In this document: piece by piece, positions 28,087 to 37,560 of the stretch
How positions within the stretch are numbered: position 1 is the first letter of the stretch
Layout: each line of letters starts with the position of its first letter
Origin: Thermobispora bispora DSM 43833
GTDB taxonomy: Bacteria; Actinomycetota; Actinomycetes; Streptosporangiales; Streptosporangiaceae
DNA: 64,000 nucleotides
Assembly: GCF_000092645.1 (NCBI RefSeq)
Contig: NC_014165.1
Location: forward strand, 2,480,001-2,544,000
Direction: 5' to 3'
Made by a program: the position numbers and the translations under genes
The notes under the pieces: model-generated
Seen by the model: only the letters and a program-made list of their open reading frames with translations
Database searches by the model: none
Told to the model about the DNA's origin: nothing

Positions 28087-28674
28087 ATGTCCGTTGTGAG
28101 GCCTCCTACCCGCAACCGGCGCGCCGAGATCCTGCAGGCGGCCGCGGTCCTCTTCGCCGAGCGCGGGTTCCACAAGGTGTCGATCGAGGACATCGGCGCC
28201 GCCGTGGGCGTGTCCGGGCCCGCCCTCTACCGGCACTTCAGCGGCAAGGAGGCGCTGCTCGCCGAGATGCTGCTCGACATCAGCGAGCGGCTGCGCGCCC
28301 AGGGAGAGCGCCTCGCGGCCAACGCGAACCCGGAGGCCGCGCTGGACGCGCTGCTCGACGGGCACATCGACTTCGCGCTGCGCCACCCGGAGCTCATCCG
28401 GGTTCACGAGCGGGAGCTCGACAACGTGCCCGAGCCGTCCCGGCGGGCGATCCGGCGGCTCCAGCGGCTCTACGTCGAGGAGTGGGTGACCGTGCTCGCC
28501 GAGCTGTACCCGGGCTGCCCCTCCGCCCGGCTGCGCGCGGCCACCCACGCGGTCTTCGGGCTGCTCAACTCCACGCCCCGCACGCTCGGGGAGCTCGCGC
28601 CCGAGGCCATGAAGGAGTTGCTCCACGGGATGGCCAAGGCCGCCTTCGCCTCCCTGGGGGACGCGAAGCCCTGA
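28087..28674 (+). CDS. TetR-family transcriptional regulator
   Basis: A 195-residue repressor. The N-terminal helix-turn-helix (about 12-58) reads RAEILQAAAVLFAERGFHKVSIEDIGAAVGVSGPALYRHFSGKEALL, a classic TetR domain. The C-terminal ligand domain has no identified family. It is divergent from the leucine/isovalerate operon and separated from it by a palindrome, so it very likely controls that operon in response to a pathway acyl-CoA or acid; the ligand is inferred. The following 242 bp to the next, convergent gene show no gene or clear terminator. Confidence 0.93.
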   Translation: MSVVRPPTRNRRAEILQAAAVLFAERGFHKVSIEDIGAAVGVSGPALYRHFSGKEALLAEMLLDISERLRAQGERLAANANPEAALDALLDGHIDFALRHPELIRVHERELDNVPEPSRRAIRRLQRLYVEEWVTVLAELYPGCPSARLRAATHAVFGLLNSTPRTLGELAPEAMKELLHGMAKAAFASLGDAKP

Positions 28675-28916
28675 GGGCCCGCGTCACCCGCCCGCCCCGA
28701 GGTCCGCGCCCTGGGCCGCCGGAGCGGCCCGCAGGCCGCCCTCCCCCGCCCGGCCCGCATAGACGGCGCGGACGCCGGTGAGCTCGGCGTTCCCCTCGTC
28801 CCGGCCATATGGGGCGGGCCCCGTCCCGGCCCGCGTGCGGCCTGGTCCCGGTCCGCCGAGGTCCGCGCACGACGCCCGCGCCCGGGCCCGCGCGGGGCGA
28901 CCCGGGCCCGCGGCCG

Positions 28917-31133
28917 CTAGCCCGCGAGGAGGCGCCGCGCCGCCTGTTCGATGTCGTCCTCGGAGAGCAGCACGGCGTACGCGGCGTCGCCGAGCGGGAC
29001 GAAGCTGTCGCAGGAGGCGACCCGGGCGATCCGGCCGGAGAACCCGTTGTCGATCAGCGCCGTGATCACGCCCTCGGAGACGCCGCCGGTCCGGCGGGTC
29101 TCATCGGCGATCAGCACCCGTCCGGTGAGCTCGGCGGACTCCAGCAGGTCCTCCACGGGCAGCGGGGAGAGCCAGCGCAGGTCGAGCACCCGGCAGCCCA
29201 CGCCCTCCGCGGCCAGCCGGGCCGCCACGCGCAGGCTCATCCGCACGCCGTTGGCGAAGGTGACGATGGTCAGGTCCCGGCCGTCGCCGTACGTGCGGGC
29301 GCGGCCGATCGGCACATGGGTCTCCGCCCAGCGCTCCGGCGGCGCGTACGGGGCGAGCCAGCCGCCGTCGCCCTCCTCGAGCAGGTCACGGGTGTGGTAG
29401 AGGGCGATCGGCTCGAGGAACACGCACACCGAGCCGTCGGCGCGGGCCGCGGCGAGGCAGGTGCGGAGCATGGCGGCCGCGTCGTCCGGGCGCGCGGGCG
29501 AGGCGATCACCACGCCGGGGATGTCGCGGAGCGCGGCCACCGAGTTGTCGTTGTGGAAGTGCCCGCCGAAGCCCTTCTGGTACGCGTAGCCCGCCACCCG
29601 CACCACCATCGGGTTGCGGTACGCGCCGGTGGAGAAGAACCCCAGGGTGGAGGCCTCGCCCCGGATCTGGTCGAGGGCGTTGTGGATGTAGGCGAGGTAC
29701 TGGATCTCCGGCACCGGGAGCAGCCCGGAGACCCCGGCGCCGAGCGCCAGCCCGAGGATCGCCTGCTCGTCGAGGAGCGTGTCGAAGACCCGCTCGGCCC
29801 CGAACTTGCGGAGCAGGCCGCGGGTCACCCCGTACACGCCGCCCTTGCGGGCCACGTCCTCCCCGAACACGAGGATGCCCGGGTCGTGCGCCATGGCGTC
29901 GGCGAGGGCCCGGTTCACCGCCTGGGCGAGGGTGAGCCCGCCCTCCCGCTCGGGGAGCGTGCCGAACACCCGCTCCCGCACGTCGTCCGGGGCCGAGCGC
30001 GCCGCCACCGCGGCCACCCGGTCGGGGTGGCGGGGGGCGAGCGGCGCCATCACCTCCTCCGCCGTGGTGAGCCGCGGCCGGCGGGCGCACTCCATGGCGA
30101 GCGCGAGCACGTGCTCCCGCTCGGCCTCGTAGCGCTTGACCAGCTCGTCGGGCTGGGCGAGCCCGGCCGCCACGAGCAGCCGCGCCGTGCCGACCAGCGG
30201 GTCGCGCTCCAGGTCGGCGGCGATCTCCTTGCGGGTCCGGTAGGCGATCTCCACGTCCGAGCCGGCGTGGCCCATCAGGCGGACCGTGCGCAGGTGCAGG
30301 AAGGCCGGGGCGCGGGTGGACCGGACGTACTCGGCGGCCCGGCACGCCGCGTCGTAGGCCTCGGCCAGGTCGCAGCCGTCGGCGGCGAAGTACTCGAGCC
30401 CGCGGTGCCGGGCCTGCTCCACCCAGCCGGGCGGGGTCTTCACGCTGATCCCGATGCCGTTGTCCTCGCAGACGAACAGCACGGGCAGGCGCAGCCCGCG
30501 GAAGCGCGTGTAGGCGGCGGTGTTGAACCCGGTCAGCGCCGAGGCGTGGTTGACCGAGGCGTCGCCGAAGCTGCACACCACGATCGCGTCCTCCGGCCAC
30601 CGGGTGGACAGGCCGAGCGCCCGCGCCCGCTCGATCGCGAAGGCGACCCCGACGGCCCGCGGCAGGTGGCTGGCGATCGTGGAGGTCTGCGGGATCACTG
30701 CGAGGCCGGGGTGGCCGAACACCTTGTGGCGGCCCCCGGCGATCGGCTCCTCCGCCGAGGCGCAGAGCCCGAGGAGCACGTCCCGCAGCCCCTCCTCGGG
30801 CGCCCGCCCGGCCTGGGCCGAGCGCGCCAGGTAGAACGCGCCCGACCGGTAGTGGAGCAGGGCCGGGTCGGTCGGGCGGAGCGCCGCGGCGACCGCCGCG
30901 TTGCCCTCGTGCCCGGACGATCCGATCGTGTAGAAGCCCTGGCCCTTCTCCCGCAGCACGCGGGCGGCGATGTCGAGCAGCCGGCTGCCGAGCTGGGCCG
31001 CGAAGAGCTCCCGGCAGAGCGCGCCGGTCAGCGTCGTGCCCGGCCGTACCGGGCGATCCGGGTCGCCCGGGGCGCCCGGCGCGAGGGAACCGACGACCTC
31101 GGCGAAATTCGTTTCAACAGCGTCCCGCACCAC
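28917..31133 (-). CDS. Fused E1 alpha/beta subunit of a 2-oxoacid (branched-chain type) dehydrogenase
   Basis: A 738-residue thiamine-diphosphate enzyme in which the alpha and beta E1 subunits are one polypeptide. The alpha half has GQGFYTIGSSGHEGNAAVA, and the ThDP motif starts with GDASVNHASALTGFN and ends with CEDNGIG. The beta half begins at TLAQAVNRALADAMAHDP and carries FGEDVARKGGVYGVT, with the C-terminal transketolase domain LSPLPVEDLLESAE. It would decarboxylate a branched-chain 2-oxoacid. No E2 or E3 gene is adjacent. Tandem GTG codons at 31133 and 31130 are the only sensible starts; there is no ribosome binding site, but TAGACT lies eight bases upstream, consistent with a leaderless message. 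Confidence 0.92.
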   Translation of the reverse strand: MVRDAVETNFAEVVGSLAPGAPGDPDRPVRPGTTLTGALCRELFAAQLGSRLLDIAARVLREKGQGFYTIGSSGHEGNAAVAAALRPTDPALLHYRSGAFYLARSAQAGRAPEEGLRDVLLGLCASAEEPIAGGRHKVFGHPGLAVIPQTSTIASHLPRAVGVAFAIERARALGLSTRWPEDAIVVCSFGDASVNHASALTGFNTAAYTRFRGLRLPVLFVCEDNGIGISVKTPPGWVEQARHRGLEYFAADGCDLAEAYDAACRAAEYVRSTRAPAFLHLRTVRLMGHAGSDVEIAYRTRKEIAADLERDPLVGTARLLVAAGLAQPDELVKRYEAEREHVLALAMECARRPRLTTAEEVMAPLAPRHPDRVAAVAARSAPDDVRERVFGTLPEREGGLTLAQAVNRALADAMAHDPGILVFGEDVARKGGVYGVTRGLLRKFGAERVFDTLLDEQAILGLALGAGVSGLLPVPEIQYLAYIHNALDQIRGEASTLGFFSTGAYRNPMVVRVAGYAYQKGFGGHFHNDNSVAALRDIPGVVIASPARPDDAAAMLRTCLAAARADGSVCVFLEPIALYHTRDLLEEGDGGWLAPYAPPERWAETHVPIGRARTYGDGRDLTIVTFANGVRMSLRVAARLAAEGVGCRVLDLRWLSPLPVEDLLESAELTGRVLIADETRRTGGVSEGVITALIDNGFSGRIARVASCDSFVPLGDAAYAVLLSEDDIEQAARRLLAG

Positions 31134-31220
31134 AAGGCCGCAGTCTAAGCCCAGCGGCCCGCGCCCCTCGGGGCGCGGGCGGGCGGCAGGGGCGGCCGGT
31201 CTCGCCCACCGGGGCGGCCC

Positions 31221-31432
31221 CATGCCCTCGCGCGCGTCGCGGGCGGGGACCCCGGACCCTGACCGGCGTCCCCGGGGCGTCCGCCGCATCGCGCGCGTCG
31301 CGGGCGGGGCCCCGGGGTGCTCCCAGGTGCGAACCCGGTGCCCATGCCCGCGGCGCGCGAGCGGGCGGGTCCGCGCCGAGCGCCTTGAACGAGGCCCGGG
31401 AGTCATGCCCGCGGCGCGCGAGCGGGCGGGTC
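31221..31432. repeat. Dispersed GC-rich repeats in the gap upstream of the E1 gene
   Basis: Copies at 31343-31371 and 31404-31432 are identical over 29 bp and begin CATGCCCGCGGCGCGCGAGC. Two relatives sharing an identical 21-bp core occur at 31228-31248 and 31289-31309. The last copy runs two bases into the stop codon of the ABC permease gene. The 297-bp gap (31134-31430) otherwise holds the E1 promoter and no gene. Confidence 0.75.
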
Positions 31433-32285
31433 ACTCGGTCTTGCGGAACTGGGCCACCGCGCCGGCGAGCATGGCCAGGCCGATCAGCGCGACCATGGCG
31501 ACCTCCAGCCCCACGGGGAGCTGCCAGCCGAACCAGGTCACGCCCGGGTTGAGCACCGCGTTCACCTGCGGGGGCACGTCGAGGTGGGCGAACACCGCCT
31601 GGCGCATCGGGTCGACCGTGTAGGTCAGCGGGTTGATCGTGGTCAGCCAGTGCAGCCACGACGGCAGGTTCGACAGCGGGAACATCGCGCCGGACAGGAA
31701 CATCATCGGCATGATCGCCATCTGCATCAGGCCGAAGAAGGACTGCATGTTCCGCATCCGCGCGGCGAAGAGCAGGCCGAACGCCGTGATGGTGAACGCG
31801 GCGATGAACATCTCGGCCAGCAGGGTGAGCATGAGCGGCGGCGAGTACGGCACGCCGACGAACCCGGCGAGGGCGAGGATGATCACGCCCTGCGCGCAGG
31901 CGACCGCGGCCCCGCCGAGGCACTTGCCGATCACGATCGCCCCGCGGCTCACGGGCGCGACCAGCATCTCCCGGAGGAAGCCGAACTCGCGGTCCCACAC
32001 GATCGACCCGGCGGAGAACATCGCGGTCATGATGACCGTCATCGAGATCATCCCCGGGAACATGAACGTGCGGAAGTCGACCCCGGGGATCGAGTCGCGC
32101 ACGAGCGTCCCGAACCCGGTGCCCATGATGAACAGCCACAGCACGGGCTGGACCAGCATCGAGACCATCCGCGGCCGATCGTTGACGAACCGCAGCATCT
32201 CACGGTGGAGCACCACCTTGATCGCGCGCAGATCGTGGCGCCCGCCCCGTGGCGCCACGCCCACCCGGGCCACCTCGGCCGTCAT
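31431..32285 (-). CDS. ABC-2 type transporter permease (DrrB-like)
   Basis: A 284-residue integral membrane protein with six predicted spans, typical of drug/lipid exporters of the DrrAB kind. Recognisable are the FGFLREMLVAPVSRGAIVIGKCLGG region, the central ABC2_membrane signature, and a C-terminal span ending in Lys-Thr-Glu. A GTG at 32291 is in frame, but GGAGG is correctly spaced for the ATG at 32285. It overlaps or abuts the end of the ATPase gene, so both subunits are made together. The substrate is unknown. Confidence 0.93.
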   Translation of the reverse strand: MTAEVARVGVAPRGGRHDLRAIKVVLHREMLRFVNDRPRMVSMLVQPVLWLFIMGTGFGTLVRDSIPGVDFRTFMFPGMISMTVIMTAMFSAGSIVWDREFGFLREMLVAPVSRGAIVIGKCLGGAAVACAQGVIILALAGFVGVPYSPPLMLTLLAEMFIAAFTITAFGLLFAARMRNMQSFFGLMQMAIMPMMFLSGAMFPLSNLPSWLHWLTTINPLTYTVDPMRQAVFAHLDVPPQVNAVLNPGVTWFGWQLPVGLEVAMVALIGLAMLAGAVAQFRKTE

Positions 32286-32287
32286 CG

Positions 32288-33265
<978 letters not shown>

Positions 33266-33575
33266 CGATCCTCCGCGAGATTCCGGAACATCGCCTGCCG
33301 CGTGCTCGTGGGCGGGTCCTCTCCCCGGCGATCCGCCGGTACGTCCGCCGCGCGGAGCACGTGCCATCCGGCTCGCCGGGCCGGCCCCACGGCCCGGCGC
33401 GGCCACGCCGTTCCCCGGGCGGGCCGTGCGCCGTACCCGTCCAGGGCTCGGGCCGCGGGAAAGCCGGTCAACGATATATCTAGACAGTCAGGATGCCAAG
33501 CAAATTTCCTCACTCTCCACGGCAAGGCCGTACGATTCCGGCCGAGGTGACCTTTCATCGAGCCGAGGTGACCCC
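33266..33575. other. Divergent intergenic region, ABC exporter / M50 protease
   Basis: This 310-bp gap is mostly very GC-rich, but 33470-33510 is AT-rich and contains the palindrome GATATATC (33473-33480). A 12-bp direct repeat, GCCGAGGTGACC, occurs at 33541-33552 and 33562-33573; the second copy supplies the ribosome binding site of the protease gene. No gene is visible. Confidence 0.5.
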
Positions 33576-34316
33576 CTGAACGAGCTCTGGAACGAGCTGA
33601 CCGCTCCGCTGCCCGCGCCCCAGCCGTGGCTGGTCGCCCTCACCGGGGTGGCCGCGTTCCTCTTCGTCGCCCACCCGGTCCCGTGGCGGTCGGCCCGGGC
33701 GCTCATCACCATCGCCCACGAGGGCGGGCACGCCCTCACCGCCCTGCTGACCCGGCGCACGTTGAAGGGCATCCGCCTCCACTCGGACACCTCGGGGATC
33801 ACCCTCACCAAGGGCCGCCCCACCGGACCGGGCATGGTGGCGACCGCCGCGGCCGGCTACCTCGCCCCCTCGCTGCTCGGGCTGGGCGCCGCCTGGCTCG
33901 TCTCGTCCGGGTACGTCGCCCTGCTGTTATGGGCGATGCTCGCCCTGCTGACCGGCATGCTGCTCATGGTCCGGAACCTGTTCGGCCTGGTGGCGCTCTT
34001 CGCGGTGGCGATGGCGGTGTTCGCCCTCTCCTGGTTCGCCGACGCCGGGGTGCAGGTGTTCTTCGCCCACCTGGCGGCCTGGTTCCTGCTCTTCGGCGGG
34101 GTGCGGCCGATCATCGAGCTGTGGTCGAAGCGGCGGCGCGGCCGGGCCCCGTACTCCGACGCCGACCAGCTCGCCCGGATCACCCCGCTGCCCGCCGGAT
34201 TCTGGCTGCTGCTCTTCCTCGCCGTGTCCGTGGCCGCCGTGCTCGGCGGCGGCTACCTCCTCACCAGCCGCTGGCTGCCCCTTCCTTCCTGTACAGCGGG
34301 GCGGGCGGTCCGGTAG
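33576..34316 (+). CDS. M50-type zinc membrane protease, apparent CTG start
   Basis: About 246 residues with five or six membrane spans. The zinc motif HEGGH lies in the second hydrophobic segment (ALITIAHEGGHALTALL, about residues 43-59), as in M50/site-2-protease relatives; the D/N of the third ligand is less clear. The frame has no ATG, GTG or TTG near its N-terminus before the zinc motif. GAGGTGA lies at ideal distance from CTG 33576, which starts a sensible N-terminus (NELWNELTAPLP). Upstream codons would run antisense into the ABC gene. A housekeeping regulated-proteolysis or uncharacterised role is possible. Confidence 0.8.
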   Translation: MNELWNELTAPLPAPQPWLVALTGVAAFLFVAHPVPWRSARALITIAHEGGHALTALLTRRTLKGIRLHSDTSGITLTKGRPTGPGMVATAAAGYLAPSLLGLGAAWLVSSGYVALLLWAMLALLTGMLLMVRNLFGLVALFAVAMAVFALSWFADAGVQVFFAHLAAWFLLFGGVRPIIELWSKRRRGRAPYSDADQLARITPLPAGFWLLLFLAVSVAAVLGGGYLLTSRWLPLPSCTAGRAVR

Positions 34317-34679
34317 CTCAGGGGCCGGTCTGTCAGCGGTCGCGGCGCAAGAACACGGGAATTGGCACCTTTCCGCCGTTGCAGGAGACGGGTGTTCTGG
34401 CGGGATTGACTCATTGCCGGTGCCATCAAACTGGATTCGGACATTCGGGGTCGCAGGGTCGGTGGAGTATCGGTAGAGAAAAAGCATGCCCGGATGCGAC
34501 AGTAGATGTACAGTATGTACATTCGTACATAAGGACGGAAATATGGCATTACAGCCAACCTCAAGCATCGAACGTCCAAGGCGTCTCGGAATTAGGTCAA
34601 TCATGATCATCTAGCCAGAGCATGATCCATGAATCATCATGGTCGAGGCTGGTTCATTCCAGTATGATCGGAGCCCTTC
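34317..34679. other. AT-richer intergenic region upstream of the orphan membrane protein
   Basis: From about 34,360 the base composition drops well below the surrounding genes, and the change continues into the N-terminal half of the next gene. The region holds three ATGTAC-type boxes (34506-34530) and a cluster of TGATCAT/ATCATGAT words (34599-34640). TATGAT at 34663-34668 resembles a -10 but is too close to the ribosome binding site. No RNA gene or reading frame is convincing. Confidence 0.5.
34506..34530. promoter_or_regulatory. Triple ATGTAC box, candidate operator
   Basis: ATGTAC occurs at 34506-34511 and 34515-34520, and its reverse complement GTACAT at 34525-34530. The last two form a perfect inverted repeat around ATTC. 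The array stands in an AT-rich gap 150 bp before the orphan membrane protein gene. It looks like a multi-site operator for an unlinked regulator. Confidence 0.45.
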
Positions 34680-35726
34680 ATGGACGACAGGACCCCCACC
34701 CGCTCTGATCCCCCCGGCGATTCCAACCGGTCCGCTCAGCAGAAGACCTGGTCGACGGCGTTCACCACACTCTGTTCTATCATCGGGCTCCTTTCGTGGT
34801 TCCTGCCGGATATCAGCCTCGATCGCAAGATACTTCTCACAATCGTCCTCTTGGCCGCCATCGTGGCGGTGGAATCCCGTATGGCGTTCATCAGGGAGCG
34901 GGGGAAACAAGTCATCAAGAAAATCTGGGACCGTAGATATCTCCGTGTTGGTGTCATCGGATTCGCCGTCACAGCCATCGTGGCCATCGCGCTCATATTC
35001 CAATTGACGGCCACGCCCGGTGGACCGAGATCACTCTCTCCATCCGGGCCGCGCAAGGCGGCCCCGAACGTGACCTACGCCTGGAACGCCTTCTGCGCCC
35101 ACCGTTACCTGTCCCGGCCGGCCGACCTGGTCGATCCCAAGGAGGTGGCGGAGACCGATCCGGCCGTGGACGACCCGGTCCTCGCTGACGACGTCTGGCT
35201 GGACATCTCGGTCCGGCGGGAGTCCGAGGCCGAGCTCGAGCTCACCGGGATCCGCATCGAGGAGGTCGGCCGGAACGCCACACCGCAGACGGGCGTGCTG
35301 GTCCGCCCGGCCACCGGAGGATGCGCGGAGGGAACCGCGCAGTACGCCTGGAGAGTGGAGCTGGACGAACACCCGCCGGCGTTCTCACCCGTGGACCTCA
35401 ACACCCGTCCGGGCGAGCCGGTGACCCGGATCCTGCTCCCCTACACCATCAAAGCTGAGCACGAGACCTTCCGGCTGTACTTCAGCAGCCATGGCTGCGC
35501 GTGCCGGTTCCGCGTCGTGCTCACCTGGCGTCACGGTGGGCAGGAGACCGTGCCGACCGCGCTGCCGGAGGACGGGAGGCGGTTCTTCGTCGTCCCGCGC
35601 GGGAGTCTCCCCGCGTACCGGGTGGAGCAGCCATCGGACGGGCGCTACTCCATGATTCAGGAGACCTCCACCCCCTCTCCTCCCTCCGGTCCGGCGCGGG
35701 ATGCCGCTCCCGATCGAGCGAGGTGA
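34680..35726 (+). CDS. Hypothetical membrane-anchored protein
   Basis: A 348-residue protein I do not recognise. A polar N-terminus (1-25) is followed by two close hydrophobic helices (about 26-44 and 50-64), a basic loop (RERGKQVIKKIWDRRYLR) and a third helix (about 91-111). Residues 115-348 are a beta-rich domain with several cysteines (AFCAHRY, GGCAEG, HGCACR), probably extracytoplasmic. A disordered Pro/Ser tail ends it. The ATG at 34680 has GGAG six bases upstream. The first third is clearly AT-richer than neighbours, suggesting a transferred or fast-evolving gene. It is monocistronic. Confidence 0.75.
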   Translation: MDDRTPTRSDPPGDSNRSAQQKTWSTAFTTLCSIIGLLSWFLPDISLDRKILLTIVLLAAIVAVESRMAFIRERGKQVIKKIWDRRYLRVGVIGFAVTAIVAIALIFQLTATPGGPRSLSPSGPRKAAPNVTYAWNAFCAHRYLSRPADLVDPKEVAETDPAVDDPVLADDVWLDISVRRESEAELELTGIRIEEVGRNATPQTGVLVRPATGGCAEGTAQYAWRVELDEHPPAFSPVDLNTRPGEPVTRILLPYTIKAEHETFRLYFSSHGCACRFRVVLTWRHGGQETVPTALPEDGRRFFVVPRGSLPAYRVEQPSDGRYSMIQETSTPSPPSGPARDAAPDRAR

Positions 35727-35896
35727 ACCGCTCATGACCGGCCGGATGTCGCGGGAGGGCCGGCCGCTTGATCCGCCTGCCAGGCTCCCCGGTTGACCGG
35801 CGATCCGGCGTCGACGTCCGCCGGCCCGGCCATGCGCCGTACCGGCCCGCGCCCATCCGGCCCCGTACGCCATGGGCCGGCCGGACAGCGAGACCG

Positions 35897-36610
35897 TCAG
35901 ATGCCCTCGGCGTCGCGGATCAGCTCGAGGGCGTCCTCGTCGGCGGTGCGCCCGTTATCCGCGGCGGCCTGGATGACGAGCAGCTCCCCGGTGTGGGTGA
36001 CGTGCACGCGCATCGCCTCGGCGGCCGCGCCCGGGTCCCGGGCCTCGATCGCGGCGAGGATCGGCTCGTGCTCGGCGGCGATGTCGGCGAGCGAGCGGGA
36101 CCGGTCCACGGTGGAGGCGCCGAGCATGATCGTGGAGTCCCGGAGCCGGCCGACCGTGTCGACGAGCTTCCGGTTGCCTCCGGCGGCGAGCAGGATCTCG
36201 TGGAACGCGCGGTCATGCCGCATGAAGAGCGGCTCGTCGTGCGCCTCGGCCGCGGCGCGCATCGCGGCCAGCTCCTCCTTGAGCCGGATGATCAGCGCTT
36301 CGTCGGCGTGCCGGGCGGCCCGCCGGGTCGCGGGCACCTCGAGCAGCAGCCGGAGCTGGAAGATCTCGGCGATCTCCCGGGGGTCGCGGCGGAGCACGCG
36401 GAAGCCCTTGCTGCGCTCGAACCGGACCATGCCGGCCTCGGCGAGCCGGAGCATCGCCTCCCGGACCGGGGTCCGGGACACGTTGAGCTGCGCGGCGAGC
36501 TGGTACACCGAGTACAGCTCCCCCGCCTTGAGCTCACCGGAGTGAATGGCCTCACGGACCGACTCGAGCACCTGCTCGGTGAGGCTGGACGTACCGTCGA
36601 CCGCTCGCAC
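35897..36610 (-). CDS. GntR-family (FCD) transcriptional regulator
   Basis: A 237-residue regulator. The winged-helix domain (about 8-72) includes SLTEQVLESVREAIHSGELKAGELYSVYQLAAQLNVSRTPVREAMLRLAEAGMV. The FCD ligand domain (about 85-225) has the metal-binding pattern with D and H in HDRAFHEILLAAGGN and HVTHTGEL. The frame is open to 36706, but the GTG at 36610 gives the usual family length and keeps the operator outside the gene. It is divergent from the lactonase/transhydrogenase operon, whose promoter carries a palindrome, so it probably represses that operon with a carboxylic-acid ligand. Confidence 0.92.
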   Translation of the reverse strand: MRAVDGTSSLTEQVLESVREAIHSGELKAGELYSVYQLAAQLNVSRTPVREAMLRLAEAGMVRFERSKGFRVLRRDPREIAEIFQLRLLLEVPATRRAARHADEALIIRLKEELAAMRAAAEAHDEPLFMRHDRAFHEILLAAGGNRKLVDTVGRLRDSTIMLGASTVDRSRSLADIAAEHEPILAAIEARDPGAAAEAMRVHVTHTGELLVIQAAADNGRTADEDALELIRDAEGI

Positions 36611-36680
36611 CGCCAGACGACCTCTCGGATCTTCGTTTGCCGTTGTGGTGGAGCCTAGCGAGGAAATTCTCCCCGGGATA

Positions 36681-36709
36681 TTGACACGTAGCATGCTACA
36701 TGCCACATT
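36681..36709 (+). promoter_or_regulatory. Promoter with palindromic operator for the MBL/transhydrogenase operon
   Basis: TTGACA (36681-36686) and CACATT (36704-36709) are 17 bases apart. The perfect 12-bp palindrome GTAGCATGCTAC (36688-36699) fills the spacer. A protein bound there would block RNA polymerase. The divergent GntR-FCD regulator is the obvious candidate. Confidence 0.7.
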
Positions 36710-36750
36710 CCAGTCACCTACCGGTTAGCCCAACCACCAGGGGAGCGGCG

Positions 36751-37551
36751 ATGAAACTGCACGTGCTCGACTGCGGGGCGATGAGCTGTGACCTCACCTG
36801 GCTGCTGCTCAAGCCAGGCCGCACCATCCGGCCCCGCTCGGAGCGGGACAAGCCGGTCGAGTGGTACCCCTGCACCACCCACGCCGTCCTCGTAGAGACG
36901 GGCGAGGGCACCCTCCTGTGGGACACGAGCTGCCCGCGTGACTGGGAGACCCGGTGGGAGCCGACCGGGCTGCAGGAGTACTTCCCCTACGACCAGGTCA
37001 CCGAGGAGCAGTACCTCGACGCCCAGCTCGGCCGGCTCGGCTTCGCCCCGGAGAACATCGACTACGTGGTCCTCTCCCACCTGCACTTCGACCACGCCGG
37101 CAACGTGCGGCTGTTCGCCAACACCGGGGCCAAGCTGATCTGCCACCAGAAGGAGAAGGAGTTCGCCTTCGGCTTCGAGGGCCCGTTCACCGGGGCGCAC
37201 CTCAAGGCCGACTACGAGGGCCTCGAGTTCGAGACCGTCTCCGGCGACACCGAGATCCTCCCCGGGGTGACGCTGATCGAGGCGCCCGGCCACACCCCCG
37301 GCACCATGGCGATGCGCGTCGACCTCCCCGAGACCGGCACCATGATCTTCACGTCCGACGCCGTCTACATGGGCGACTCGTACGGCCCGCCGGCCGTGCC
37401 CGCGGCGATCGTCAACGACCTGAGCGCCTGGTACGCCTCGGTGGAGAAGATCCGCTCGATCGCCGAGCAGAGCAACGCCATGGTCGTCTTCGGGCACGAC
37501 GCCGAGCAGCTCCGCTCCATGCGCACCGCCCCCCACGGCTACTACAGCTGA
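36751..37551 (+). CDS. MBL-fold metallohydrolase, lactonase (AttM/BlcC/AiiA) type
   Basis: A 266-residue di-zinc hydrolase. The metal motif is SHLHFDHAGN (about 109-118), followed by GHTPG, the bridging aspartate in FTSDAVYMG and a late FGHD. The tyrosine in SDAVY corresponds to the catalytic tyrosine of AHL/gamma-butyrolactone lactonases. GGGGAGCGG precedes the ATG at 36751. It is first in a four-gene operon with an iron-dependent transhydrogenase 9 bp downstream. By analogy with the Agrobacterium blc operon it may open gamma-butyrolactone or a related lactone. An acyl-homoserine-lactone substrate is possible but fits the neighbours less well. Confidence 0.88.
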   Translation: MKLHVLDCGAMSCDLTWLLLKPGRTIRPRSERDKPVEWYPCTTHAVLVETGEGTLLWDTSCPRDWETRWEPTGLQEYFPYDQVTEEQYLDAQLGRLGFAPENIDYVVLSHLHFDHAGNVRLFANTGAKLICHQKEKEFAFGFEGPFTGAHLKADYEGLEFETVSGDTEILPGVTLIEAPGHTPGTMAMRVDLPETGTMIFTSDAVYMGDSYGPPAVPAAIVNDLSAWYASVEKIRSIAEQSNAMVVFGHDAEQLRSMRTAPHGYYS

Positions 37552-37560
37552 GAGGCCGAC

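Noticed and set aside
34305-34340. A tRNA suggested by GGTAGCTCAG
   Set aside because: The words lie at the end of the protease gene and no acceptor stem or anticodon arm can be folded around them.
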